Made by a program: the position numbers and the translations under genes
Assembly (NCBI RefSeq): GCF_013306565.1
Contig: NZ_PZPO01000001.1
Location: 248,001 to 312,000 of the forward strand
Length of the DNA stretch: 64,000 nt
Direction of reading: 5' to 3'
Origin: Hyphomicrobium sulfonivorans
Lineage (GTDB): Bacteria > Pseudomonadota > Alphaproteobacteria > Rhizobiales > Hyphomicrobiaceae
Notes under the pieces: generated by a model
The model's database searches: none
Seen by the model: the letters and a program-made list of their open reading frames with translations, nothing else
What the model was told of the DNA's origin: nothing
In this document: piece by piece, positions 8,791 to 18,500 of the stretch
Layout: every line of letters begins with the position of its first letter
Position numbering within the stretch: position 1 is the stretch's first letter

Positions 8791-10358
8791 CCAAGGCTCG
8801 CACCGCAATCCGAGTTTACGTTCCGCGCGACGCCGCGGCCCTCTCGATGGGCGCCGATTCCGTAGCGCGCGCCATCGCTGCCGAAGCCAAGAAGCGCGGC
8901 GACAAGGTTGAGATTGTCCGCAACGGCTCGCGCGGCATGCTCTGGCTTGAGCCGCTTGTGGAAGTTGAGACGCCGGAAGGCCGCATCGCCTATGGCCCGG
9001 TGAAGACTTCCGACGTTGAAGATCTGTTCGGCACCGGCTTCCTTGAGGGCAAGGCGCACAGGCTGTGCCACGGCCTGACCGCAGAGATCCCCTATTTCAA
9101 GAATCAGGAACGTCTGACGTTCGCGCGCGTCGGCCTCATCGATCCGCTGTCGATTGAGGACTATCGCAAGTACGACGGCTATGTCGGCCTGACCAAGGCG
9201 ATGGCGATGGAGCCGATCGACATCGTCGATCAGGTGACCAAGTCCGGCCTGCGCGGTCGCGGCGGCGCGGCCTTCCCGACCGGCATCAAGTGGAAGACCG
9301 TCCACGATACGCACAACGCGCAGAAGTACATCTGCTGCAACGCCGACGAAGGCGACAGCGGCACCTTTGCCGACCGCATGCTGATGGAAGGCGATCCGTT
9401 CTGCCTCATTGAAGGCATGACGATCGCAGGCATCGCCGTGGGTGCCACCAAGGGTTACATCTACGTCCGCTCCGAATATCCGCACGCCGTTGATACGCTG
9501 CGCGAAGCAATCCGCATCGCCAACCGCGCCAACTGGCTCGGCCGCAACATTCAGGGCTCGCCGTATCACTTCGATCTGGAAGTGCGCATGGGCGCCGGCG
9601 CCTATGTCTGCGGTGAGGAAACGTCGATGCTGGAAAGCATCGAGGGCCGTCGCGGTCTGGTGCGTTACAAGCCGCCGCTCCCCGCAATCGAAGGCCTGTT
9701 CGGCAAGCCGACAGTGATCAACAACGTGCTGAGCCTTGGCTCGGTGCCGATCATCCTCGACAAGGGCGCAGACTATTATCGCGACTTCGGCATGGGCCGT
9801 TCGCGCGGCACGCTGGCGTTCCAGCTTGCGGGCAACATCAAGCAGGGTGGCCTGGTCGAGAAGGCGTTCGGCGTTACGGCACGCGAGTTGATCGAAGGCT
9901 ATGGCGCCGGCACGCTTTCGGGCCGTCCGATCCGCGCTGTGCAGTTCGGTGGTCCGCTCGGAGCATACCTGCCGGAACATCTGCTCGACACGCCGATGGA
10001 CTACGAAGAGTTCACCAAGGTCGATGCGCTTGTCGGCCACGGCGGCATCGTGGTGTTCGACGACACCGTCGACATGGCTGCGATGGCGCGCTTTGCGATG
10101 GAATTCTGCACCATCGAATCGTGCGGCAAGTGCACGCCGTGCCGGATCGGCTCGACGCGTGGCGTTGAAACGATGGACCGCATCATCGGCGGTATCGAGC
10201 GTGAACGTAATATCGAGATCCTGACCGATCTCTGCGAGACGATGACCGACGGCTCTCTGTGCGCCATGGGAGGGCTGACGCCGATGCCCGTAATGAGCGC
10301 ACTGCGTCACTTCCCCGAGGATTTCCACCGCCCTGTTCAGGCCGCGGCGGCAGAATGA
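8787..10358 (+). CDS. fdsB: NAD-dependent formate dehydrogenase, beta subunit (FMN/NAD site)
   Basis: 523 residues. A short thioredoxin-like N-terminal region (NuoE C-terminal-like) is fused to a NuoF-like flavoprotein. Seen in order: GRGGAAFPTGIKW (NAD/FMN site), CNADEGDSGTFADR (FMN binding), the SLBB-like middle, and ESCGKCTPCRIGSTRG, which carries three of the four Cys ligands of a [4Fe-4S] cluster. It reduces NAD+ with electrons from formate. It overlaps fdsG by four bases and fdsA follows at once. Confidence 0.95.
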   Translation: MTKARTAIRVYVPRDAAALSMGADSVARAIAAEAKKRGDKVEIVRNGSRGMLWLEPLVEVETPEGRIAYGPVKTSDVEDLFGTGFLEGKAHRLCHGLTAEIPYFKNQERLTFARVGLIDPLSIEDYRKYDGYVGLTKAMAMEPIDIVDQVTKSGLRGRGGAAFPTGIKWKTVHDTHNAQKYICCNADEGDSGTFADRMLMEGDPFCLIEGMTIAGIAVGATKGYIYVRSEYPHAVDTLREAIRIANRANWLGRNIQGSPYHFDLEVRMGAGAYVCGEETSMLESIEGRRGLVRYKPPLPAIEGLFGKPTVINNVLSLGSVPIILDKGADYYRDFGMGRSRGTLAFQLAGNIKQGGLVEKAFGVTARELIEGYGAGTLSGRPIRAVQFGGPLGAYLPEHLLDTPMDYEEFTKVDALVGHGGIVVFDDTVDMAAMARFAMEFCTIESCGKCTPCRIGSTRGVETMDRIIGGIERERNIEILTDLCETMTDGSLCAMGGLTPMPVMSALRHFPEDFHRPVQAAAAE

Positions 10359-10378
10359 ATGAGATGCGAGGCAACGCC

Positions 10379-13285
10379 ATGACGAGCGAAACCCAGCCAC
10401 TGACGCTAATCAAAGAAAAAGACTTCGGCACCAAGGCCGCCCACGCGGTCGACAACAGAATGGTGACGCTGGAGATCGACGGCCGTGAAGTGACGGTGCC
10501 GGACGGCACGTCCATCATGCGCGCGGCGGCGGAGCTTGGCATCATGGTGCCGAAGCTGTGCGCCACCGACAGCCTCGATCCGTATGGCTCGTGCCGTCTC
10601 TGTCTGGTCGAGATCGAAGGCCGCCGCGGCACGCCGGCATCGTGCACCACGCCGGTTGCTGCCGGCATCAAGGTGACGACGCAGAACGACCGCCTGGCCA
10701 AGATCCGCAAGGGCGTGATGGAGCTTTACATCTCCGACCACCCGCTGGACTGCCTCACCTGCGCCGCCAACGGCGACTGCGAACTGCAGGACATGGCCGG
10801 TGAAGTCGGCCTGCGCGAAGTCCGCTACGGTTACGACGGCGCCAATCACGTGTTCGCCCGCAAGAACGGCGAGCAGAACGAGATGTGGCAGCCGAAGGAC
10901 ACATCAAACCCGTACTTCCAGTTCGAGCCCGCCAAGTGCATCGTCTGCTCGCGCTGCGTACGCGCCTGCGAAGAAGTGCAGGGCACGTTCGCGCTGACCA
11001 TCGACGGTCGCGGCTTCGCTTCGCACGTTGCAGCCGGCATGGATGAGGACTTCCTCGCCTCCGAATGCGTCTCGTGCGGCGCCTGCGTGCAGGCCTGCCC
11101 CACCGCCACGCTGATTGAAAAGTCGGTGGTGGATCATGGCCAGCCGGAGCACTCGATCGTCACCACCTGCGCCTATTGCGGCGTCGGCTGCTCGTTCAAG
11201 ACCGAGATGCAGGGCGAGCGCGTTGTCCGCATGGTCCCCTACAAGGACGGTGGCGCCAACGAGGGCCATTCGTGCGTGAAGGGCCGCTTCGCGTTCGGTT
11301 ACGCGACCCACAAAGAGCGCATCCTGAGCCCGATGATCCGTGAGAAGATCACCGATCCGTGGCGCGAAGTTTCCTGGGATGAGGCCATCCAGTACGCCGC
11401 CGACCGCTTCAAGGCGACACAGGCGAAGTACGGCAAGGACTCCATCGGCGGCATCACCTCCTCGCGTACGACCAACGAGGAAGTCTATGCCGTGCAGCGC
11501 ATGATCCGCGCCGCGTTCGGCAACAACAACGTCGATACCTGCGCCCGCGTGTGCCACTCGCCGACCGGCTATGGCCTGAAGCAGACGTTCGGTGAAAGCG
11601 CCGGCACGCAGGACTTCAAGAGCGTCGACCATTCCGACGTGATCCTGGTCGTCGGCGCTAACCCGACCGATGCGCATCCGGTGTTCGGCTCGCGCATGAA
11701 GAAGCGCCTGCGTGAAGGCGCCAAGCTGATCGTCGTCGATCCGCGCCGCATCGACCTGGTGAAGAGCCCGCACGTAACGGCCGACTACCATCTGCAGCTC
11801 CGTCCCTCGACCAACGTCGCCGTGCTGAACGCGCTGAGCCACGTTGTCGTGACGGAAGGTCTGGTGGACCGCAGCTTCATCAACTCGCGCTGCGACAAGG
11901 AAGACTTCGCCCGTTGGGAGAAGTTCATTTCCGACGAGAAGCACTCGCCTGAAGCAACGGAAGCGCTGACCAACGTTCCGGCTGCCGACATCCGCGCCGC
12001 TGCCCGCCTGTTCGCAACCGGTGGCAACGGCGCCATCTACTACGGTCTTGGTGTTACCGAGCACAGCCAGGGCTCGACCACCGTTATGGCGATTGCCAAC
12101 CTCGCTATGGCCACCGGCAACATCGGACGCGACGGCGTGGGCGTGAACCCGCTGCGCGGCCAGAACAACGTGCAGGGTTCGTGCGACATGGGCTCGTTCC
12201 CGCACGAGTTCCCCGGCTATCGTCACGTGTCGGACGAAGCTACGCGTCACCTGTTCGAAAAGCAGTGGGGCGTGAAGCTCTCCGGCGAGCCGGGCCTGCG
12301 CATTCCGAACATGTTCGATAGCGCTTCGAGCGGCACCTTCAAGGGCCTGTTCGTGCATGGCGAGGACATCGTTCAGTCTGACCCGAACACGAACCACGTC
12401 ACCCACGCGATGGAATCGCTGGAGATCTGCGTCGTGCAGGACCTGTTCCTGAACGAGACGGCCGCTTACGCCCACGTGTTCCTGCCGGGCACCTCCTTCC
12501 TTGAGAAGGACGGCACCTTCACCAACGCCGAGCGCCGCGTGAACCGCGTGCGTCCGGTGATGCGTGAGAAGCAGGGCATGGCCGAGTGGGAAATCGTGGG
12601 TCGTCTGGCGACCGCCATGGGCTATCCGATGATGTACACGTCGGCATCGGCCATCATGGATGAAATCTCCGCGCTGACGCCGACGTTCCAGCACATCTCG
12701 TTCAAGCGTCTGGACGAAGTGGGCAGCATCCAGTGGCCGTGCAACGACGAGGCGCCGGACGGCACCCCGATCATGCACATCGAGGAATTCACGCGCGGCA
12801 AGGGCCGGTTCATGCTGACGGAGTTCGTTCCGACCTCCGAGCGCTCGAACCGCAACTTCCCGCTCATCCTCACCACGGGCCGCATCCTCAGCCAGTACAA
12901 CGTCGGCGCGCAGACGCGGCGCACCGAGAACGTCGTCTGGTATGACGAGGACATCCTGGAAATCCATGCGTCCGACGCCGAAATGCGCGGCATCCGCGAG
13001 GGCATGATGATTTCGCTGACCAGCCGTATGGGCGGGACCACCATGCGCGCCAAGATCTCCGATCGCGTACCGCCGGGCGTGGTGCACACCACATTCCACT
13101 TCCCGATGAACGGCGCCAACGTCATCACCACCGAGAACTCGGACTGGGCAACCAACTGCCCCGAGTACAAGGTGACAGCGGTGCAGGTGACGCCGTCGAA
13201 CCGTCCTTCCGACTGGCAGGACGAGTGGGAAGTACGCGAGCGCGAGAACAAGCGCATCGAGAAGCCGCTTGTCGCCGCCGAATAG
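10379..13285 (+). CDS. fdsA: NAD-dependent formate dehydrogenase, alpha subunit (Mo-bis-MGD)
   Basis: 968 residues from ATG 10379 (GAGG seven bases upstream); ATG 10355 and 10364 are in frame and would add a few residues, the former overlapping the fdsB stop. The N-terminus is NuoG-like: a [2Fe-2S] ferredoxin fold (CATDSLDPYGSCRLC), the His-Cys motif (HPLDCLTCAANGDC), and two [4Fe-4S] ferredoxin motifs (CIVCSRCVRAC, CVSCGACVQAC). A further cluster (CAYCGVGC) opens the molybdopterin domain. Cys in RVCHSPTGYG is the expected Mo ligand, so this is not a selenoprotein. It is the catalytic subunit for formate oxidation in the cytosol. Confidence 0.96.
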   Translation: MTSETQPLTLIKEKDFGTKAAHAVDNRMVTLEIDGREVTVPDGTSIMRAAAELGIMVPKLCATDSLDPYGSCRLCLVEIEGRRGTPASCTTPVAAGIKVTTQNDRLAKIRKGVMELYISDHPLDCLTCAANGDCELQDMAGEVGLREVRYGYDGANHVFARKNGEQNEMWQPKDTSNPYFQFEPAKCIVCSRCVRACEEVQGTFALTIDGRGFASHVAAGMDEDFLASECVSCGACVQACPTATLIEKSVVDHGQPEHSIVTTCAYCGVGCSFKTEMQGERVVRMVPYKDGGANEGHSCVKGRFAFGYATHKERILSPMIREKITDPWREVSWDEAIQYAADRFKATQAKYGKDSIGGITSSRTTNEEVYAVQRMIRAAFGNNNVDTCARVCHSPTGYGLKQTFGESAGTQDFKSVDHSDVILVVGANPTDAHPVFGSRMKKRLREGAKLIVVDPRRIDLVKSPHVTADYHLQLRPSTNVAVLNALSHVVVTEGLVDRSFINSRCDKEDFARWEKFISDEKHSPEATEALTNVPAADIRAAARLFATGGNGAIYYGLGVTEHSQGSTTVMAIANLAMATGNIGRDGVGVNPLRGQNNVQGSCDMGSFPHEFPGYRHVSDEATRHLFEKQWGVKLSGEPGLRIPNMFDSASSGTFKGLFVHGEDIVQSDPNTNHVTHAMESLEICVVQDLFLNETAAYAHVFLPGTSFLEKDGTFTNAERRVNRVRPVMREKQGMAEWEIVGRLATAMGYPMMYTSASAIMDEISALTPTFQHISFKRLDEVGSIQWPCNDEAPDGTPIMHIEEFTRGKGRFMLTEFVPTSERSNRNFPLILTTGRILSQYNVGAQTRRTENVVWYDEDILEIHASDAEMRGIREGMMISLTSRMGGTTMRAKISDRVPPGVVHTTFHFPMNGANVITTENSDWATNCPEYKVTAVQVTPSNRPSDWQDEWEVRERENKRIEKPLVAAE

Positions 13286-13316
13286 GCGCGGCAGACATTC
13301 GAAGAGAGAAACGGCG

Positions 13317-13363
13317 GGCGCGTGAGTGTTTGAAATTTTCAAAAGCTCACGCGCCTTGCTTTT
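13317..13363 (+). terminator. Terminator-like hairpin between fdsA and fdhD
   Basis: GGCGCGTGAG (13317-13326) pairs with CTCACGCGCC (13346-13355), with a second small inverted repeat inside the loop and TTGCTTTT after it. It lies inside an otherwise co-directional operon, so it may partly terminate transcription after fdsA. Confidence 0.55.
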
Positions 13364-13434
13364 CTGCGAGGATCGGCGTCGGTCAGCCGTAGCAGGTGGC
13401 CGTTCTGTCGATTGCCACGCGGAGCCTCACGCCG

Positions 13435-14346
13435 ATGACTACTGCGCAGCCGATGACAAAAATGGCCGCTGCAATGGCCGATAATCTCAAGACCGATGCG
13501 CCACGGGCTGATGAACCGGATGCCGCCGGACAGGGACGCCCTGCCGGGCAGCAGCTGGGTGCGGTGGATGATATGTGCTCCGTTCCGCTGGAGGCCATAG
13601 CGGTCGATGCGGCAGGCAACGCTGAACCGCTGGTGTGGCAGCTTCCCGAGGAAGTGGCCGTCGCCGTGCAGATCAACACCGAGCCCTACACGGTGATGAT
13701 GGCGACGCCGGCCAATCTGACCGACTTCGGCATCGGCTTCGTGCTGGCGGAAGGCATAGTCGAGCGTCGCTCCGATATTCTCGGCGTGCTGGTGATGCCG
13801 GTCGAGAATGGCTTCGCTGTCGATATCGCCATCGACGAGGAAGCACTGGCGGAAGCGCGCATGCCGCGCCGCTCGATTGAAGGGCGCTCGGGCTGCGGGC
13901 TGTGCGGGGTCGAGAACATCGCCGATGTGGTGCGCGTGACCAAGCCGGTGCCGCATACCGTACGGCCTTCGGCGGCAGCAATACTGAAGGCGGCGCGCGA
14001 ACTGCCCCGGCGGCAAACGATGAACCGCTTCAACCGCACTGTGCATGGCGCAGCCTGGGTTACGCTGGATGGCGAGATCATGCTGGTGCGCGAGGATGTC
14101 GGCAGGCACAACGCGCTGGACAAGCTGATCGGCGCGATGGCCGATGCGAACATCGAGCTGACGAGCGGCTTTGTGCTGATGACGAGCCGTTGCAGTTTCG
14201 AGCTGGTGCAGAAGTCGGCCACCTACGGCATTGGTGCGCTTGTTACCGTTTCGGCGCCCACGGCTCTGGCACTGGAAATTGCCCGCAAGGCAAACCTTTT
14301 CGTCGCCTCACCCGCCGGTGAGCGCGTTGTAATTCTCAACTCCTGA
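13435..14346 (+). CDS. fdhD: Formate dehydrogenase accessory sulfurtransferase FdhD (FdsC)
   Basis: About 303 residues from ATG 13435; a GTG at 13396 and ATGs at 13453, 13462 and 13474 are alternatives, and the N-terminal 60 residues are poorly conserved. FdhD transfers sulfur from IscS to the Mo cofactor of formate dehydrogenase and is needed for its activity. The redox Cys pair is seen in SGCGLCGVEN, and the family signatures LTDFGIGFVLAEGI, REDVGRHNALDKLIG and TSRCSFELVQK are all present. Its place between fdsA and fdsD is the standard order of the fdsGBACD operon. Confidence 0.92.
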   Translation: MTTAQPMTKMAAAMADNLKTDAPRADEPDAAGQGRPAGQQLGAVDDMCSVPLEAIAVDAAGNAEPLVWQLPEEVAVAVQINTEPYTVMMATPANLTDFGIGFVLAEGIVERRSDILGVLVMPVENGFAVDIAIDEEALAEARMPRRSIEGRSGCGLCGVENIADVVRVTKPVPHTVRPSAAAILKAARELPRRQTMNRFNRTVHGAAWVTLDGEIMLVREDVGRHNALDKLIGAMADANIELTSGFVLMTSRCSFELVQKSATYGIGALVTVSAPTALALEIARKANLFVASPAGERVVILNS

Positions 14347-14368
14347 ACGACCGGAAAGCTCTATCGCT

Positions 14369-14575
14369 ATGGAAAACCGCGACATGATCCGCATGGCCAA
14401 CCAGATCGCGGCCTTCTACGAACCCTATACGCGCGCCGAAGCCCTGAAGGGTATTCACGGCCACATCCACAGCTTCTGGGAGCCGCGGATGCGCAAGCAG
14501 ATCTACGATTACATCGATGGCGGCGCGGAAGGTCTCTCGCCGCTCGTCACGGCGGCGCTCAGCGACAAGAAATAA
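14369..14575 (+). CDS. fdsD: Formate dehydrogenase delta subunit
   Basis: 68 residues (starts MENRDMIRMANQIAAFYEPY). FdsD is a small conserved protein at the end of soluble formate dehydrogenase operons and helps mature or stabilise the enzyme. The conserved helix 'RMANQIAAFY' and the 'HIHSFWEPRMR' stretch are present. It starts 22 bp after fdhD and ends the operon. Confidence 0.92.
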   Translation: MENRDMIRMANQIAAFYEPYTRAEALKGIHGHIHSFWEPRMRKQIYDYIDGGAEGLSPLVTAALSDKK

Positions 14576-14888
14576 GCGGGCTGATGGCGGCTCTCGGCTC
14601 AGGTCAGCCGACCGGGAGGCAACGCGCGCACGCGCCGTTGATGGCAGGGGCAGGTAGGGATGCCTCTGTACATCGAGCAGATGCGCCTGCTGTTCCGTCC
14701 GCATTCTCAGCATCCCGGCTGAACAAGCCGAAAACTGTTCGCCCGCGCGCAAGCCTTGATTAGGCAACGCGCGCTTCTCGCTGCGATTAACTTTGCAGCG
14801 CAGCGAGTCCTGCCTATCATCAGCGCACAGACGTATGCCTTCGAAGAGTGTTGCGGGCTGCGCGCTGCTGAGTTGGGAGAGGACTGCC
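14576..14888. other. Intergenic region between fdsD and the deacylase gene
   Basis: 313 bp. I see no gene or clear terminator. A 20-codon reading frame at 14660-14722 (ATG to TGA) has a G-rich stretch immediately before its ATG but is too short to support. Confidence 0.4.
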
Positions 14889-15353
14889 ATGGGCATTGCA
14901 TTGACGCTGCAGGAATACCTCGACGACCGCCACATTCCCTACGAGGTTCAGCGCCACAAGCGCACGCACTGCGCGGTCGATACCGCGCGCGCCAGCCACG
15001 TTCCCGGCGAGAGGATCGCCAAGGCTGTCGTGCTGACACGTGAGGGCGGTTACATTCTGGCAATCGTGCCCGCGACGGCGCGCGTACGCCTCGACGTGAT
15101 CGAGAACATGCTGCGGTGCCCGGTGGCGCTCGCCAACGAGGATGAGATTATCGAGCTGTTCCCCGACTGCGATCTGGGTGCTGTGCCACCGTTGGCCGAG
15201 CCCTACGCCGTCGATGCGTTCCTTGATGAAAGCTTCGACGATCAGCCGAATATCTATCTCGAAGGTGGCGACCACCGCAGTCTGGTGCGTATCTCGGGCG
15301 AAGCGTTTCGCGATCTGATGAAAGATGCCACGCGCGCGCGTATTGCTTTTTGA
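14889..15353 (+). CDS. YbaK/EbsC-type aminoacyl-tRNA deacylase
   Basis: 154 residues from ATG 14889, which has a GGAGAGGA site six bases upstream; the longer frame from 14793 has no such support. The fold is that of the YbaK/ProX editing domain, which hydrolyses mischarged aminoacyl-tRNA (typically Cys- or Ala-tRNAPro) in the cytosol. The conserved stretch around AKAVVLTREGGYILAIVP is visible, with LANEDEIIELFPDCDLGAVPP at the usual place. The exact substrate cannot be read from sequence. Two bases after the stop a cluster of interspersed palindromic elements begins. Confidence 0.8.
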   Translation: MGIALTLQEYLDDRHIPYEVQRHKRTHCAVDTARASHVPGERIAKAVVLTREGGYILAIVPATARVRLDVIENMLRCPVALANEDEIIELFPDCDLGAVPPLAEPYAVDAFLDESFDDQPNIYLEGGDHRSLVRISGEAFRDLMKDATRARIAF

Positions 15354-15355
15354 TT

Positions 15356-15395
15356 GCGCTCGGCGACTCTCCTTCGGGGAGCCGGCCGCCGAGCG
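15356..15395 (+). repeat. Interspersed palindromic element, copy d
   Basis: Outer stem GCGCTCGGCG/CGCCGAGCG; inner stem CTCTCC-TTC-GGGGAG, which contains one T:G wobble. It starts two bases after the deacylase stop codon. Confidence 0.85.
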
Positions 15396-15410
15396 GAGCA
15401 GCTTTTGATT

Positions 15411-15484
15411 GCGCTGGCGACTCCTTTTCTGGCGCCTTGCGACTCCCCTGCGGGGAGCCAGCCGCAAGGCGCGGCCGCCGAGCG
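15411..15484 (+). repeat. Interspersed palindromic element, composite copy e (full element inside a split one)
   Basis: A left half GCGCTGGCGACTCC (15411-15424), T-rich TTTTCT, then a complete element at 15432-15472 with outer stem GCGCCTTGCG/CGCAAGGCGC and inner stem CTCCCC-TGC-GGGGAG, then a right half GGCCGCCGAGCG (15473-15484). The inner copy has a quite different outer stem that still pairs perfectly. Confidence 0.8.
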
Positions 15485-15495
15485 ATTTCTTACCT

Positions 15496-15534
15496 GCGCT
15501 CGGGACTGCGCTCCGCACAGCCGGCCGCCAGCGC
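15496..15534 (+). repeat. Interspersed palindromic element, copy f (degenerate)
   Basis: GCGCTCGG at the left and CCGCCAGCGC at the right; the inner stem is CTGCG-CTC-CGCA..AG. The arms no longer match fully. It ends 15 bp before the stop of the convergent GMC-hydrolase gene. Confidence 0.65.
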
Positions 15535-15548
15535 GTAATCGCGCATAC

Positions 15549-18500
15549 CTAGATGTCAGCCGTCTTGTCGAGATGTGCGGCAATCAGCGGATAGACATCG
15601 TGCGATGCGTTTTTGCCGAAGATGCAGTCGATGTGTCCGTATCCCGGAATGACATGGCGGTCGTAAAGCTGACGGCCGTTGACCGCCGCCAAGCGATCAA
15701 TTGTGCGTGCGGTGCTTTCCGGCCGGAAGCAGGCGTTGTCGCCGCCATGCACGAACAGGATCGGCAACGCCATGCGCTCAAGATGCGGCAGATAAACATC
15801 GCGACCTTCAGCATCCAGCAGCTTGCCTTCGCGCGTCAGCAGCGCGAGGTGCCGGAACGCCTCGATGTTCGCTTCGCCGAACATCTCCGCCAGCCCTGAC
15901 GTGATCGTCGCGTCATTCAACTGCGCAAGGTTGTAAAGCCTGCCGTACAGCGCCGTGATGCGATTGCTGGTGGCTTCGCGCGTGCGCTCGGAACGGGGCA
16001 CCGGCACGATCGCCTGCAGAACTTTGTCCAGCACGCGCTCGCGCAGCGGATCGGCGGTGGTGGCCCGTGCGTTCACAACGTCGATGCCGATGGCTTCGAA
16101 CAGCTCCGGCGCGCGCAGGTAAGCCAGCATACGCTGCGGGAAGAACGGCACCACGTAGTCGGTAGAGATCTGCGAAATCACGGCTGAGCGCACGCCCTCA
16201 AGACCCGCAAGCATCGACATCGTGAAGGTGGTGGCGCCGAAGCAATGGGCGATGACCTGCACTGTCGGCGCACGCGTGATGCCGCGCACCTTGGCCAGCG
16301 CCGCCGGATAGTCGCGGATCGCCACATCATCAGCGCTCCACAGCTCCTGCGCATACGGCAGGTCAACACTGGCGCGATAGTCGAGCAGCCAGCAGTCGTA
16401 GCCCTCCGCCACGAGATATTCGAGCAGGTTGGTCTCGATGGTGTCGATGGAGAAGATGAGGCTGGAGACGCCCAGACCATGCATCAGCACCACCGGGCCT
16501 TTGGCGCCGCCGCGATAACGCGTGAGCTTCAGCGTTTTGCCGTCTTCCGTACGCACCAGATGCACTTCCGGTTCGGGTACGCGCAGGGTGCGTTTCTTGC
16601 GCGGGTTGAGCGCATCATAGCGGCCGGTGCGTGCCAGCACGCCGCCGTAGGTGTCGAACAGCTCGCGACTGAAGAAGCGTCCAAACTTGCCGACTGCGCG
16701 CATGCGATCGGCGGTGTTGGCGCCGCCCGTTCCGCGCAGCGTCTGCATCTGCACGTAGAAATCGGACGGTGCGATCTCCAGCATGCCGCGTGCCAGCGGG
16801 CCGAATTGACCCTGACCACCGCGCGCAATGTCAATGTTGAGACGGGTTGTATCGCGCCATAGATCGAGCGTTGCATCGGAGCGCACGACCTTGTGGCCAT
16901 CGAAATAATATTCGGAGCCATCGCGCGCGGCGAGCGAGAAGCGATAGTCGAAACGTTTGGTTTCGACCGCAGCTTCATCGACGCGCATCAGATTGAACTT
17001 GCCGTCGAAGATTTCGAGCGGCTCAGGCGAAAGCGCCGAGCATTCCACCGTGCCGACGATACGGCCAGAACGTTGCGGATCGGCGACGAAGCGGTCAACA
17101 TCGTCGATGATGACCGTGAGAGTGAAATTGCACGGATGGCCTTCTTCCTTGCCGCGCCGCGCCGCCGTTTCATACGGCAGTGCAACGGCCTGCGAAACGA
17201 AGCCCGCCATGCGCTCGGTGAACTCTACGCCCGCCGGGCGTGTCGTTTCGCGGCCCTGCGGAGCGGCAACCAGCAATGGCAGATCGTGACGCTGCGCATC
17301 GGAGAAGTCCCAGCCGCGATCCTGCGCCAGATGGATCATCGCGCGCTCGGACAGCGCCGTGATCGTCAGCAGCGGATTGACGCCGAGCGGCCGCGGGATG
17401 ACCGAACCATCGCAAACGTAGAGGCCAGCGTGCACCGCGTTGGCGGGCGCATCGGGCCGCGCATCGAACACCTGGCACTTGTGGTTGACGACGCCGCTGG
17501 CGCGGTCATGGCCCATCGCACAACCGCCGAGCGGATGCACGGTGATGAGGTTGTTGCCGAGAATGGTTTCAGTGAGCGGATTGCGGATGTAGTTGCCGCC
17601 CGTCGCCAGCGTGGCGCGGCGCAACGTGCGATCCACCTTCTCGAAAATCGACTGTTGCGCCACCTTGGGCCAGACCAGTTTCAACCGCCCGTTTTCAAGC
17701 GCGATGCGGCCCTTGCCGTCATCGTGACTCATGACGAGATAAGTTTGCGTGTTGTTGACCGCGCCCTGATAGGCACCGAACAGCAGGCTTTCGCGACGGC
17801 GTTTGCGCTCCGCCAGAAAGTCGACGACGCCACGATCGGTATCCTCGCCCAGCTTGTCGCCGCCAATGGTGAGCAGCGCGGGCAGAATGGGCGCCAGCGC
17901 TGACGGTATCGAGCCTTCCTCGATGACCATACCGTCTTCAAGCTTGTCGGTGTTGCGCAGGTCGATCATGCCGGAAATGCACGGACCAACCGGGCCGGTA
18001 TCGGCCACCGGCGGATCCCCCACGCCGATGCCGTTAATGCGCACGTCGTTGTTGTAGGCGAAGGCCAGCACATCACCGTTGCCGGTGAAGCGTTCGCCAA
18101 GCTGCTCGGAAACCGCAAGCCCCTCCTGACGCGAGCGCAGTAGGATTTCCGTCGATCCCAGTGTGCCCGCTCCGAGCACAACAACATCGGCGGTGATCGA
18201 CTGGTCGGCGGCGGCAAATTTTTCGCGGTCATGGCCGAGTGCTTCAAAGAAAATGCGCCAGCGGCCGCGCTCCGGCAGCACATGCGTCACGCGCATTTCA
18301 GTGAAGATTTCCGCGCCGTGCTGAAACGCGTCGGCGATGTATGTCACCTGCACGGTGTTTTTAGCGCCAACGTTGCAGCCCGAGCAGCAGTCACCGCACA
18401 GCGTACACGCAGGCTGCTCAACGCCCGCGTAATTCACCTGTTTCTTGAGCGTGACGTTGATGGGCGGGCGCGTGATGTCACGATGGAACGCGTTGCCGCT

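Noticed and set aside
10904-13342. 812-codon open frame antisense to fdsA
   Set aside because: Shadow of a strongly supported gene; composition and lack of motifs argue against coding.
14660-14722. 20-codon frame between fdsD and the deacylase gene
   Set aside because: Too short; the G-rich stretch touches the ATG, so it is not a good ribosome-binding site.
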